Notes: a model not told the origin generated them from the sequence alone. Positions 1 to 7,272 are shown, numbered from the stretch's first letter. The stretch is DNA of 25,380 bases from CAZFYZ01 sp964523735 (GCA_964523735.1 CAZFYZ010000051.1:1-25380); one strand, 5' to 3'. Numbers and translations are program-made.

Positions 1-333
1 CAGATGAAGAAGATGGACATCAAGAGCATTCTGGGGATGATTCCGGGCATTGGCTCCAAGTTCAAGGGCGACGAGATCGACGAGAGAGATATGAAGCGGG
101 TGGAAGCGATCCTGCAGTCGATGACGGCAGAGGAGCGTTCCGACCCCTCCATTCTGAACGGGAGCCGTCGTCGTCGAATCGCGGCGGGCAGCGGCACGAG
201 CGTGCAGGACATCAACATTCTGATGAAGCAGTTCTCAGAGATGAAGAAGATGATTCGCGCCATGACCGGCGGCGATGACCATCACGGCAAGCGCCGCAAC
301 CGAATGCCGAACTTGCCAGGCTTTGGATTCTAG
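1..333 (+). CDS. ffh: Signal recognition particle protein Ffh, C-terminal fragment
   Basis: Only the last 110 codons lie in the window; the gene begins upstream. Ffh is the GTPase that binds signal sequences with 4.5S/SRP RNA and delivers ribosomes to FtsY at the membrane. What is visible is the M domain: the conserved SRRRRIAAGSGTSVQDIN stretch that binds SRP RNA, followed by the helix LMKQFSEMKKMIRAMTGG and a short Gly/Met/Phe tail (MPNLPGFGF). The GTPase part is not present here. It is followed after 54 bases by rpsP, an arrangement common in bacteria. Frame and family signature are unambiguous. Confidence 0.95.
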   Translation, partial: QMKKMDIKSILGMIPGIGSKFKGDEIDERDMKRVEAILQSMTAEERSDPSILNGSRRRRIAAGSGTSVQDINILMKQFSEMKKMIRAMTGGDDHHGKRRNRMPNLPGFGF

Positions 334-387
334 CGGACTTTCGGCTTCGGACTTTTGACTTTCGACTACCTATACACGGAGGAACAC

Positions 388-864
388 GTGGTAAAGATCA
401 GACTAAGACGGATGGGTGCGAAGAAACATCCTTTCTACAGGATCGTTGTCGCCGATGAGCGATGCGCCCGCGACGGACGGTTCATTGAGGCCATTGGCAC
501 CTATGACCCGAACCAGGACCCGCCCGAGATCAAAGTGAAGAACGACCGCGTCGAGCATTGGCTTGGCGTCGGCGCTCAGCCAAGCGACACCGCTCGCGGC
601 CTGCTCAAGGTAGCCGGCTTCCTTGGCGGCGTCACACCTAAAGCAGAGAAGCCTGCCGAGCCCAAGAAGAAGGGCAAGGCCAAGGCCGCCGCTGCCGAGG
701 CTGCCAAGGCTGAGGAGCCCAAGGCCGAAGCACCGGCTGCTCCTGCGGAGACTCCCGCTGAAGCTCCGGCCGAAGAGACTCCCGTTGCAGAGGGCGGCTC
801 CGACGCCCCGGCAGCAGAGGAAGCTCCCGCCGAGGAACCGGCAGCCGAAGAGAAGTCCGAATAG
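388..864 (+). CDS. rpsP: 30S ribosomal protein S16 with long acidic Ala/Pro/Glu tail
   Basis: S16 is a small-subunit assembly protein that binds 16S rRNA. The GTG at 388 is chosen because GGAGGA lies at 378-383 and the protein then starts VKIRLRRMGAKKHPFYRIVV, the exact family N-terminus; the open frame further upstream has no support. The S16 core covers about residues 1-82 and ends near GLLKVAGFLGG. It is followed by roughly 75 residues rich in Lys/Ala at first and then in Ala, Pro and Glu. Bacterial S16 is usually 80-100 residues, so at 158 residues the tail nearly doubles it. Alanine-rich tails on S16 do occur in some phyla. The gene sits between ffh and khpA, as in many genomes. Confidence 0.95.
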   Translation: MVKIRLRRMGAKKHPFYRIVVADERCARDGRFIEAIGTYDPNQDPPEIKVKNDRVEHWLGVGAQPSDTARGLLKVAGFLGGVTPKAEKPAEPKKKGKAKAAAAEAAKAEEPKAEAPAAPAETPAEAPAEETPVAEGGSDAPAAEEAPAEEPAAEEKSE

Positions 865-938
865 ACGCACTCACTGGCAGAGGTGGCGTGAGTTCGGATA
901 CAGGACTTCGGACTTTCTGACCTCGCGCATCGGGGGTT

Positions 939-1172
939 ATGTTGAGAGACCTAATCGAGATATTGGTCAAGGCCCTGGTTGAGGACCCTGAATCCGTGGT
1001 TGTTGAGGAAGTTGACGAAGGCGATTCGACAACCTACGAAGTCACGGTCAACCCGGAAGATATAGGCAAAGTGATCGGCAAGCAGGGACGCGTCGCCAAC
1101 GCGCTTCGCACGGTGGCAAAGGCCGCCGCACTCAAAGCGCACAAGAACGTCTACGTCAAGATAATGCCGTAA
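939..1172 (+). CDS. khpA: KH-domain RNA-binding protein KhpA (YlqC family)
   Basis: A 77-residue single KH-domain protein. KhpA works with KhpB (EloR/Jag) as an RNA-binding regulator linked to cell elongation in Gram-positive bacteria. The sequence has the KhpA start MLRDLIEILVKALVEDPE and the KH core NPEDIGKVIGKQGR, with the GxxG loop at residues 47-50, followed by the helix ALRTVAKAAALK. The ATG is preceded by a G-run (932-936) at unusually short spacing, but it is the only sensible start. The stop codon overlaps the start of the next gene by one base (TAATG), so the two are probably translationally coupled. Its place between rpsP and rimM is the classic one. Confidence 0.93.
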   Translation: MLRDLIEILVKALVEDPESVVVEEVDEGDSTTYEVTVNPEDIGKVIGKQGRVANALRTVAKAAALKAHKNVYVKIMP

Positions 1173-1597
1173 TGGGCATCATCATAAAGCGTGCGGTCCG
1201 CGTTAAGATCGTGGTGACTGAGGCTTTCAAGAAGCGGCGTTCGGCGGAGATTCGATCCGCGCTGGCGAAGCTCGAAGCCGTCCGCAAGAGGCTCGAGTTT
1301 GAATCTGAATCGGCGGCCAGGCTGGAGAAGTCCGCGCAGAGTTCGGCAGCCATGGAACGGCTTCGAGGCAGCCTGCGTAAGAATGAAGAGACTCGGGCCG
1401 CGTTAAGAGCCGAGTTGGATAAGGTTGCCGGGTTTGACCTGGGGACCGAGTTCGACGGCGGCGCGCTTGAGGGATATGTCGAGGTTGAAGTCGGCGACGA
1501 GTTCTCGCGGATAGCATCCTGCGAGATCGTCGTGGACAATGACCGAGTGATTGAGATACGGGACGGGCTATGCCTCGAGACCAGCGAGACATCGTAA
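1172..1597 (+). CDS. ylqD: YlqD-like conserved protein of unknown function
   Basis: A 141-residue protein with no known activity. It has a short hydrophobic/basic N-terminus (MGIIIKRAVRVKIVVTEAFK), then a highly charged helical, probably coiled-coil stretch at about residues 20-90 rich in Lys, Arg, Glu and Ala, then a C-terminal beta-rich part (EVEVGDEFSRIASCEIVVDNDRV). That layout and the location between khpA and rimM match YlqD of Bacillus. The symbol rests mainly on synteny and general architecture, so it is provisional. The gene overlaps khpA by 1 base and rimM by 28 bases, so it belongs to the same transcript. Nothing in the sequence suggests an enzyme. Confidence 0.75.
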   Translation: MGIIIKRAVRVKIVVTEAFKKRRSAEIRSALAKLEAVRKRLEFESESAARLEKSAQSSAAMERLRGSLRKNEETRAALRAELDKVAGFDLGTEFDGGALEGYVEVEVGDEFSRIASCEIVVDNDRVIEIRDGLCLETSETS

Positions 1598-2082
1598 TAG
1601 GTCGGGTCGTTGGCCCGTTCGGGATACGCGGCGAAGTGAAGGTTACGGTTCAGACCGACTTTCCCGAGCGTTTCGACGCGGGGAACCAAGTCAAGCTCAA
1701 TCTACCTGGCGGCCAGATTGCCAAGCGGATCGAGCGCAGTCGACCGGGCAAAGGTGGGCTGACGCTGAAGCTCGAGGGCATCGAAGACCGAAACGCAGCC
1801 GAGGCGCTGCGGGACATTGACATTGTGATAGGCGAGAGCGAACTGCGGGAGCTTGGCGAGGGCCAGTTCTACGTATTCGATCTGGTAGGGCTCAAAGTGG
1901 TAACGGATGACGGCCGCGAGCAGGGCATCGTGACCGAGGTGCTTCAGGGTGGCGGAAACGACGTCTACGTCACGAGCACCGGGCTGTGTATCCCCGCGCT
2001 GAAAGATGTGGTCAAGAGCATTGACGTCGCGCGTGGAGTAATGACCATCCACCCTGTGCCCGGGCTGCTACCAGACTCGTGA
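1570..2082 (+). CDS. rimM: 16S rRNA processing protein RimM
   Basis: RimM helps mature the 3' (head) domain of the 30S subunit and binds ribosomal protein S19. At 170 residues it has the usual length. The N-terminal beta-barrel carries IVIGRVVGPFGIRGEVKV (about residues 8-25), the hallmark of the family. The C-terminal PRC-barrel begins near residue 97 with EGQFYVFDLVGLKV and continues through the NDVYV and IPALKDVVKSIDV segments. The ATG at 1570 lies 28 bases inside ylqD and gives the standard N-terminus. trmD follows 31 bases later. The rimM-trmD pair is one of the most conserved in bacteria. Confidence 0.95.
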   Translation: MPRDQRDIVIGRVVGPFGIRGEVKVTVQTDFPERFDAGNQVKLNLPGGQIAKRIERSRPGKGGLTLKLEGIEDRNAAEALRDIDIVIGESELRELGEGQFYVFDLVGLKVVTDDGREQGIVTEVLQGGGNDVYVTSTGLCIPALKDVVKSIDVARGVMTIHPVPGLLPDS

Positions 2083-2113
2083 CACGCGACCCGCGACGCA
2101 TGACCGGTGCACG

Positions 2114-2842
2114 ATGCGCATTGAGATAATAACGACCTTCCCGTCGATGATCGACGCCGTGTGCTCCGAGAGCATTCTTGGGCGGGCTTGCGCCAAAGGC
2201 GTGCTGGAGATCGAGGCGGTGAATCTTCGTGACTATACCGAGGATCGCCACCATACGACGGATGATGAACCCTACGGCGGCGGTCCGGGGATGGTCATGA
2301 AGTGCGAGCCGGTCTTCCGCGCGGTTGAGGCCCTGGTCTCCCGCGCGGGAGCAGATAAGCCGAGAGTCATTCTGATGACTCCGCAGGGCCGGCCCTTCGA
2401 CCAGAAGATCGCCGAGGAGCTTGCGGCGGAGAGCCATCTGATACTGATCTGCGGCCACTATGAGGGCGTTGACGAACGCATTCGAGAGCATCTCGTTACG
2501 GACGAGATCTCTATCGGCGATTATGTCCTCACCGGTGGCGAACTGCCGGCGATGGTCGTCGCTGACGCCGTTGCAAGATTGGTGCCGGGGGTCTTGGGTG
2601 ACGAGACCTCGGCAGAGTCTGAATCGTTTTCCAGCGGGCTGCTGGAGTATGCGCAATATACGCGGCCGGCTGATTTCAGAGGCCACGCGGTCCCGGAGGT
2701 TCTGCTTTCGGGCCATCATGCCGAGATAGAAAGATGGCGGCGCAAAAGTGCGCTGGAAAGGACGCTTACCAAGCGTCCCGACCTGCTCGAGACCGCGCCG
2801 CTGACAGACCAAGATCGACGAACGTTGGAAGAGCTTTCCTGA
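2114..2842 (+). CDS. trmD: tRNA (guanine-37-N1)-methyltransferase TrmD
   Basis: TrmD is an SPOUT-class enzyme that uses S-adenosylmethionine to methylate G37 next to the anticodon, preventing +1 frameshifts. At 242 residues it is typical. Visible signatures are MRIEIITTFPSM at the start, DDEPYGGGPGMVM, the trefoil-knot cofactor-binding region with LICGHYEGVDERI and SIGDYVLTGGE, and the C-terminal tRNA-binding part with EYAQYTRPADFRGHAVPEVL and HHAEIERWRR. The ATG at 2114 has only a weak upstream G/purine site, but the N-terminus is exact. It is followed by a 71-base gap carrying one copy of a dispersed repeat, then rplS. Confidence 0.96.
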   Translation: MRIEIITTFPSMIDAVCSESILGRACAKGVLEIEAVNLRDYTEDRHHTTDDEPYGGGPGMVMKCEPVFRAVEALVSRAGADKPRVILMTPQGRPFDQKIAEELAAESHLILICGHYEGVDERIREHLVTDEISIGDYVLTGGELPAMVVADAVARLVPGVLGDETSAESESFSSGLLEYAQYTRPADFRGHAVPEVLLSGHHAEIERWRRKSALERTLTKRPDLLETAPLTDQDRRTLEELS

Positions 2843-2913
2843 CGGGAATCCCTTCCCTTCGCGCTTTCGCTCTTTGCGGGCTTTCGCGATTATCTCCCTT
2901 CTGGAGGATTGAA

Positions 2914-3267
2914 GTGAATATCATCGACCAAATCGAGTTCGAACAGCTCAGAGTAGACACTCCTGAGTTCGGCCCCGGCGACACCGTGCGCGTGCACACC
3001 CGCGTTATTGAGGGGGGCAAGGAGCGCATCCAGGTCTTCGAAGGCGTCGTCATCGGCAAGAAGGACGGCGGCGTCGGCGCGGCGTTCACTGTGCGCAAGA
3101 TCTCCCACGCCGTCGGCGTTGAGCGGACCTTCATGCTGCACTCGCCGCGTATTGCCAAGATCGAGGTTATCCGCCGCGGCGCCGTGCGAAGAGCCAAGCT
3201 CTACTACCTGAGAGCAAAGATCGGTAAGGCCGCCAAGATCAAGGAGCGCCAGGACGCGCGAAGATGA
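2914..3267 (+). CDS. rplS: 50S ribosomal protein L19
   Basis: L19 lies at the 30S-50S interface. The GTG at 2914 is preceded by GGAGGA at 2903-2908 and gives a 117-residue protein starting VNIIDQIEFEQLRVDTPEF, the normal length and N-terminus. The longer open frame back to 2734 overlaps trmD and is not credible. Family motifs include FGPGDTVRVHTRVIEGGKER, VFEGVVI, FTVRKISHAVGVERTF and the basic C-terminus RRAKLYYLRAKIGKAAKIKE. The stop overlaps the lepB start (ATGA at 3264-3267), indicating translational coupling of L19 with signal peptidase. Confidence 0.96.
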   Translation: MNIIDQIEFEQLRVDTPEFGPGDTVRVHTRVIEGGKERIQVFEGVVIGKKDGGVGAAFTVRKISHAVGVERTFMLHSPRIAKIEVIRRGAVRRAKLYYLRAKIGKAAKIKERQDARR

Positions 3268-4169
3268 GCACACCTACGCCGGGCATCGCTGAACGCTTGG
3301 CCAATATGCCGTGGTGGGCAGTCATCATCACAGTGGTGGTGCTGTTTGGCCTCCGGTGGATTCTTCTGAAGCAGGGCACGGGTTGGGCCAAGTCGATTGG
3401 CGAGCTTGCAGAGTCACTTGCCGTCGCTATGGCGCTGGTGTTCCTGCTCATCAGGCCGTTTCTGGTGCAGGCGTTCTTCATTCCGTCGGCCTCGATGCAC
3501 CCGACGTTGCTGGAGCGCGACCACATCCTGGTCAACAAGCTTGTGTTCCGGTTCAAGGAGCCAAAGCTGGGTGATGTGATCGTCTTCAAGGCGCCGGTCG
3601 AGGCCAATCAGCCTGGCGATACCAAGCCGAAGGACTTCATCAAGCGTGTGATCGGAGTCCCCGGTGACCTTGTGCGCATAACGCCGGGCTATGTGGTGGT
3701 CGGTCAATTCCAGTACGATCACAACGATCTGCAGCGCTTCCTTGGCCGCTATGCCCCCGAGGGGCGCGAGGTCAAGGTCAAGGTCAGGCTTACGGACAGG
3801 CAGGTCCTGGTTGCCGGTCGTCCTGTCACCAATGCCGAGATAGCCGCTGCCGTTGGCGATCCGACTGCCAAGGTCAAAGTGGTCCCGGGCAAGGTGTACC
3901 TAAATGCGAAGGCCATCATGGAGCCCTACATTGCTGAGGACCCTGACTCACCATACCCGATCGGTGGTGGTGGGACCGACCAAGAGTACATCGTGATGAA
4001 GAATGGCAAGCTCCACATGAAGATCCCCAAGGGTAAGCTGCTTGTCATGGGCGACAACCGCAACGACTCAAATGACGCTCGCTATTGGGGGCTTCTCGAC
4101 AGGAAACGTGTGCTCGGCAAAGCCATGTTCATCTTCTTCCCGTTCGATCGCATCAGATGGGTCAGGTAG
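3264..4169 (+). CDS. lepB: Signal peptidase I
   Basis: Membrane serine protease that removes signal peptides from exported proteins (family S26). The 301-residue protein has hydrophobic segments at about residues 18-35 and 52-70, then the catalytic region outside the membrane. The nucleophile is Ser77 in IPSASMHPTL and the general-base lysine is Lys127 in FIKRVIGVPGD. The late box GDNRNDSNDARYWG is present. Between Lys127 and that box lies an enlarged insert of about 100 residues, including a DHNDLQRFLGRY segment, so the protein is longer than minimal Gram-positive SPases. The ATG overlaps the rplS stop by 4 bases. Its substrates in this window probably include the secreted WD40, TPR and SGNH proteins. 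Confidence 0.95.
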   Translation: MSTPTPGIAERLANMPWWAVIITVVVLFGLRWILLKQGTGWAKSIGELAESLAVAMALVFLLIRPFLVQAFFIPSASMHPTLLERDHILVNKLVFRFKEPKLGDVIVFKAPVEANQPGDTKPKDFIKRVIGVPGDLVRITPGYVVVGQFQYDHNDLQRFLGRYAPEGREVKVKVRLTDRQVLVAGRPVTNAEIAAAVGDPTAKVKVVPGKVYLNAKAIMEPYIAEDPDSPYPIGGGGTDQEYIVMKNGKLHMKIPKGKLLVMGDNRNDSNDARYWGLLDRKRVLGKAMFIFFPFDRIRWVR

Positions 4170-4861
4170 GGTCGGAGGGTCCAAAGCCGAAAGCGGAAGG
4201 TGGAAAGCGGGAACCACCGCGGACACGTGCGATCGACCCGCTGGCCTACGAACGTGACGCCTGGTCACAGGGCTACGCCAGTGTAGCAGGTGTGGACGAA
4301 GCGGGCAGGGGGCCATTGGCCGGCCCTGTCGTCGCCGCCGCCGTGATTCTGCCCCAGGACTTCGACTGCCAAGGTATCTGCGACTCCAAAGCCATGACCC
4401 CGGCCGCCCGAGACAGGGCCTACGATCGTATCATGAGCGGGGCAACGGCTGTCGGGGTGGGGGTCGTTGGCCACGAGACTATCGACGAGATCAACATCCT
4501 CCGCGCCACTCACCGAGCCATGAATGCCGCGCTCTCAGACTTGGGCGTTGCTTTCGATTATGTGCTGGTAGACGGTCTGCCGGTCAGGACAATACCGGGA
4601 CCCTCGCTGGCCATCGTCAAGGGCGACTCCAAGAGCGCCTCGATCATGGCTGCGTCGATCATTGCCAAAGTCACTCGAGACCGGATCATGGTCGAACTGG
4701 ACCGCGACTACCCCGAGTACGGCTTCGCTGCCCACAAGGGCTACTACTGTGCCCAGCACCTCGAGGCTATCGAGAAGTGGGGTCCGTGCCCGTGCCATCG
4801 CCGCTCATTCTCCCCGATCGCCGAAAGGACCGTGAATTGCTGTCTCCCAGGGCTAGAGTAG
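4157..4861 (+). CDS. rnhB: Ribonuclease HII
   Basis: RNase HII cuts the RNA strand of RNA-DNA hybrids and removes single ribonucleotides from DNA. The catalytic pair Asp47-Glu48 lies in AGVDEAGRGPLAGPVVAAAV; further conserved parts are DSKAM, YVLVDGLPV, the KGDSKSASIMAASIIAKVTRD block with its acidic residue, and a C-terminal CHRRSFSPI. The usual HKGYGT motif reads HKGYYC here. The ATG at 4157 lies 13 bases inside lepB and gives 234 residues; no ATG, GTG or TTG start downstream would keep the first strand intact. The first 22 or so residues (GPKPKAEGGKREPP) are coded by a sequence matching an intergenic repeat near rpsP, so they are probably not part of the fold. Confidence 0.93.
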   Translation: MGQVGSEGPKPKAEGGKREPPRTRAIDPLAYERDAWSQGYASVAGVDEAGRGPLAGPVVAAAVILPQDFDCQGICDSKAMTPAARDRAYDRIMSGATAVGVGVVGHETIDEINILRATHRAMNAALSDLGVAFDYVLVDGLPVRTIPGPSLAIVKGDSKSASIMAASIIAKVTRDRIMVELDRDYPEYGFAAHKGYYCAQHLEAIEKWGPCPCHRRSFSPIAERTVNCCLPGLE

Positions 4862-5202
4862 GCCGAAGTGGAGAGATTGCTGCCGCGGCTGAGCTCGGCA
4901 AGCGCGGGTACCGTATAGTCGCCTCCAACTACCGCTGTAAGTCGGGTGAAATAGACCTCATCGCCGAGGAGTCCGGGCACCTGGTCTTCATCGAGGTCCG
5001 CGCCAAGCGAACCAATAGCTACGGTTCCCCCGCCGAGTCAGTAACCCATGTCAAGCAGCAGCGTCTTCTTGCGTCTGCCCAGTTCTACCTGGAGGAAAAG
5101 GGCATTGGGGACATCCCGTGCCGCTTTGACGTAGTTGAGGTCACGCTGCAGAACGGCCGTCTGGCTGTGAGTGACGTAATCCGCGACGCATTCTCCTCAT
5201 AG
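4837..5202 (+). CDS. YraN family (UPF0102) nuclease-like protein
   Basis: A 121-residue member of the YraN/UPF0102 family, whose fold resembles restriction-endonuclease and Holliday-junction resolvase nucleases; the biological role is not settled. Visible are GRSGEIAAAAELGKRGYRIVASNYR, then SGEIDLIAEESGHLVFIEVR, which carries the nuclease-like E, D and ExK-type residues, and VKQQRLLASAQFYL. The TTG at 4837 is preferred because AAAGGA lies 7 bases upstream and it gives the usual length; a GTG at 4777 would add 20 unconserved residues. It overlaps rnhB by 25 bases. rnhB-yraN adjacency is common in bacteria. Confidence 0.9.
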   Translation: MLSPRARVGRSGEIAAAAELGKRGYRIVASNYRCKSGEIDLIAEESGHLVFIEVRAKRTNSYGSPAESVTHVKQQRLLASAQFYLEEKGIGDIPCRFDVVEVTLQNGRLAVSDVIRDAFSS

Positions 5203-5430
5203 AGGCCGACCCAGGCTGATACGGCTGTGCTCCTCGTGCGTTCCCCTGGTAGAAGTACCTGTTTTCGCGGCTCATGCTCGAGAACGCCTATATATGTTGT
5301 GTGTATCTCCCGGCGTATGGAAGAACTTCTATGGATGCGTGCCCCGCTAGTAAGGCGCAAGACAAATGGAGCTCGCACCGTAGGGATTCTATAACGCTTC
5401 ACCAAATCTCGGAGGAGGTAGACGCACGTA

Positions 5431-5808
5431 ATGAGCAGATTTATCCGAAAGCGCAAAGGTGGCTTCACCCTGATCGAAATCATGATCGTGGTTCTGATCA
5501 TATCGGTCTTGCTGGCCATCGCAATCCCGAACTTCATGAGGGCTAGAGAGACCTCAAGGGCCAAGAGCTGCTGCAGCAACCTGCGCCAGATTGAGACTGG
5601 CAAGGAGCAGTGGGCAATGGACACCAAGGCAGCAGACGCCGCCCCGGTAGTCATGGGCGATCTCGCCCCCACCTACATCAAGCAGGCTCCGACCTGCCCG
5701 TCGGGCGGCACATATGATCCCGTTGCTGTCGGTACCAACGCGACCTGCAGCTACGCTGGTGGTGCCGTGGGCGAGTTCAACTACCACGGACTTGAGCAGG
5801 CCCCGTAG
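5431..5808 (+). CDS. Type IV pilin / pseudopilin with prepilin cleavage motif
   Basis: A 125-residue prepilin. The basic leader MSRFIRKRKGG is followed by the prepilin peptidase site G|FTLIE at residues 11-16 and a single hydrophobic helix (IMIVVLIISVLLAIAIPNFM). After the helix come RARETSRAKSCCSNLRQIE, as in many major-pilin-like proteins, and a short Gly/Ala-rich C-terminal domain with two further cysteines (CPSGG and CSYAGG) that could form a disulfide loop. The ATG has GGAGGAGGT at 5411-5419. No secretin, ATPase or prepilin peptidase is nearby, so this is an orphan; it could be a pilus subunit, a pseudopilin or a competence pilin. A strong terminator follows 25 bases after the stop. Confidence 0.85.
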   Translation: MSRFIRKRKGGFTLIEIMIVVLIISVLLAIAIPNFMRARETSRAKSCCSNLRQIETGKEQWAMDTKAADAAPVVMGDLAPTYIKQAPTCPSGGTYDPVAVGTNATCSYAGGAVGEFNYHGLEQAP

Positions 5809-5833
5809 CGATACGGACGTCTGACGAAGATGT

Positions 5834-5865
5834 AAAAAGGCCCGGCGCACGCGCCGGGCCTTTTT
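5834..5865. terminator. Bidirectional intrinsic terminator
   Basis: A perfect 14-base inverted repeat (AAAAAGGCCCGGCG, loop CACG, CGCCGGGCCTTTTT). The GC-rich stem carries a T-run in both directions, so it can end the pilin transcript (+) and the rhamnose isomerase transcript (-), whose stop codon lies only 2 bases to the right. Confidence 0.93.
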
Positions 5866-5867
5866 GC

Positions 5868-7106
5868 TTAGGCTCCTACCCCACCAGTGCCGCTGCGAAT
5901 CCCTCGCTCGGCGCTCACTTTGGCCCAGTAGCCGCTCGCACGAAACGCTGCCAGCGGGTCAGGGTCAAGACCCATCTCTTCGCGAACGACCTTCAGCAGG
6001 GGCTCGACGTCCGTGTTGAACGCCTCCTGCATGCAAGTCTCGGCAGTCACGACGTCCTTGGCGATCTGAGCTTCCAGCAGCTTGGCCCGGTCTATGCACA
6101 TAGCCTTGGCATAAGCAGTCTGGATGTGCATAATCGTCTGGATCATCGCATCTATCTTGGACTTGGTGACGTGCGCCTGATCGACCATGTAAGCGATCGG
6201 CGGGTTGTTGTTCGGCGCGTCTTCGGCCTTGACGAGTTCGTTGTATATCAGGAACAGCTCGTAGGGGTTGATTGATCCGACAGTGAGATCGTCGTCAGCG
6301 TACTTGTGATTGTTGAAGTGGAAGCCACCCAGGCGCTCCTCATCGATCAGGAACGCAACCAGGTGCTCGATGTTCTGGCTCACGAAGTGATGTCCGATGT
6401 CCACCAGCACAAACGCGTTCGGCCCGCTTCTTCGTGCCAACGTATCGCTCATTCCCCAGTCTGCGATGTCGGTGTGGTAGAACCCCGGCTCGAATGGCTT
6501 GTATTCAAGTAGCATTCGCATCCCGGGCGGCATCGCGTCGTGCACCGTCTTCAGGCACTCCTCTGCATAGTGTTTCCTGCGGCGGAAGTCGCCCTGACCT
6601 GGGTAATCCGTGCCATCAGCGAACCACAGCGACAAGACGTCTGATCCCAGCTTCTTGCCGATCTCGATCGAGTCCAGCATATGATCCACAGCCATCTTCC
6701 GCACGCCGGCATCTTCATTCGTAATGCTGCCGAATGCGTAGTCCTTATGCTGGAAGACGTTGGGGTTGATGGCGCCGATCTTGACTCCCAGTGACTCGGC
6801 GTATTCCGACAGGGTTTCACAGTCTGCCAGGCCGTTGGGGAAATCCCACAGCACGTGGACGGCGACTGTAGGCGCGACTCCGGTGAATCTGTGCACCTGA
6901 GCCGCATCCGCCACTTTCTCCTCGACAGTGACCGCCGACCCCGCCTGTTTGTAGGACCCAAAGCGTGTCCCGGCGTCCGCATAGCCCCAACTGGGTGTTT
7001 CTATCTTCTGGCTCTTCAGCCGCGCCTTGACTTTCCCAACATCAATGCCGCGCGAGTTCAGCTTGTCCGCGAGCAGGTCGTATTCAGCTCTATATCTATC
7101 AGCCAT
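5868..7106 (-). CDS. rhaI: L-rhamnose isomerase (RhaI type, TIM barrel)
   Basis: Interconverts L-rhamnose and L-rhamnulose using two divalent metals, the first step of rhamnose breakdown. The 412-residue protein matches the RhaI subtype known from Pseudomonas stutzeri and Streptomyces rather than E. coli RhaA. Metal-binding features are Glu201 (LLEYKPFEP), Asp236 and His239/240 (VDIGHH), His263 (FHFNNHKYADDDLTVGS) and the Asp271-273 run. The ATG at 7106 is chosen because AGGGG/GGAGG lies just upstream in the leftward direction and the protein starts MADRYRAEYD; the much longer antisense frame reaching 8039 runs through the GH4 gene and is not real. No rhamnulokinase or aldolase is present in the window. 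It is transcribed divergently from the GH4 gene. Confidence 0.92.
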   Translation of the reverse strand: MADRYRAEYDLLADKLNSRGIDVGKVKARLKSQKIETPSWGYADAGTRFGSYKQAGSAVTVEEKVADAAQVHRFTGVAPTVAVHVLWDFPNGLADCETLSEYAESLGVKIGAINPNVFQHKDYAFGSITNEDAGVRKMAVDHMLDSIEIGKKLGSDVLSLWFADGTDYPGQGDFRRRKHYAEECLKTVHDAMPPGMRMLLEYKPFEPGFYHTDIADWGMSDTLARRSGPNAFVLVDIGHHFVSQNIEHLVAFLIDEERLGGFHFNNHKYADDDLTVGSINPYELFLIYNELVKAEDAPNNNPPIAYMVDQAHVTKSKIDAMIQTIMHIQTAYAKAMCIDRAKLLEAQIAKDVVTAETCMQEAFNTDVEPLLKVVREEMGLDPDPLAAFRASGYWAKVSAERGIRSGTGGVGA

Positions 7107-7221
7107 TCTGCCCCTCCGTGTGTTCGTGTGCTTACTCCAGACTCTTACGCGCGAGCTTCCCGCGTTCCTCCTCACCCAGCGCAGGACATTGCCCAGCCCA
7201 CAGCGAACGGGAGAGTGATTG

Positions 7222-7272
7222 TGTAGTCGGGGTCTCCGACCCCATATCGCTGCATCCGGGGTCTTCGACCCC
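7222..7272. repeat. Paired-hairpin repeat copy a (GH4 leader)
   Basis: TGTAG (7222-7226), then hairpin GGGGTC-TCC-GACCCC (7229-7243), a 14-base spacer, and a second hairpin GGGGTC-TTC-GACCCC (7258-7272). It shares the TGTAGTCGGG(G/T)TCTCCGA start and two-hairpin layout with the copy at 19013. It lies in the leader of the GH4 gene, ending 4 bases before its SD GGAGGA (7277-7282), which is part of a CCTCCGGAGG palindrome. Confidence 0.7.

Noticed and set aside
1156..1689. 177-residue Ser-rich minus-strand frame over ylqD
   Set aside because: Low-complexity shadow of a charged coding strand, with no initiation signal.
5203..5430. Possible extra gene or sigma-54 promoter upstream of the pilin
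   Set aside because: No coding signal and no GG-N10-GC element; only a weak TATAAC near 5390 without a -35 box.
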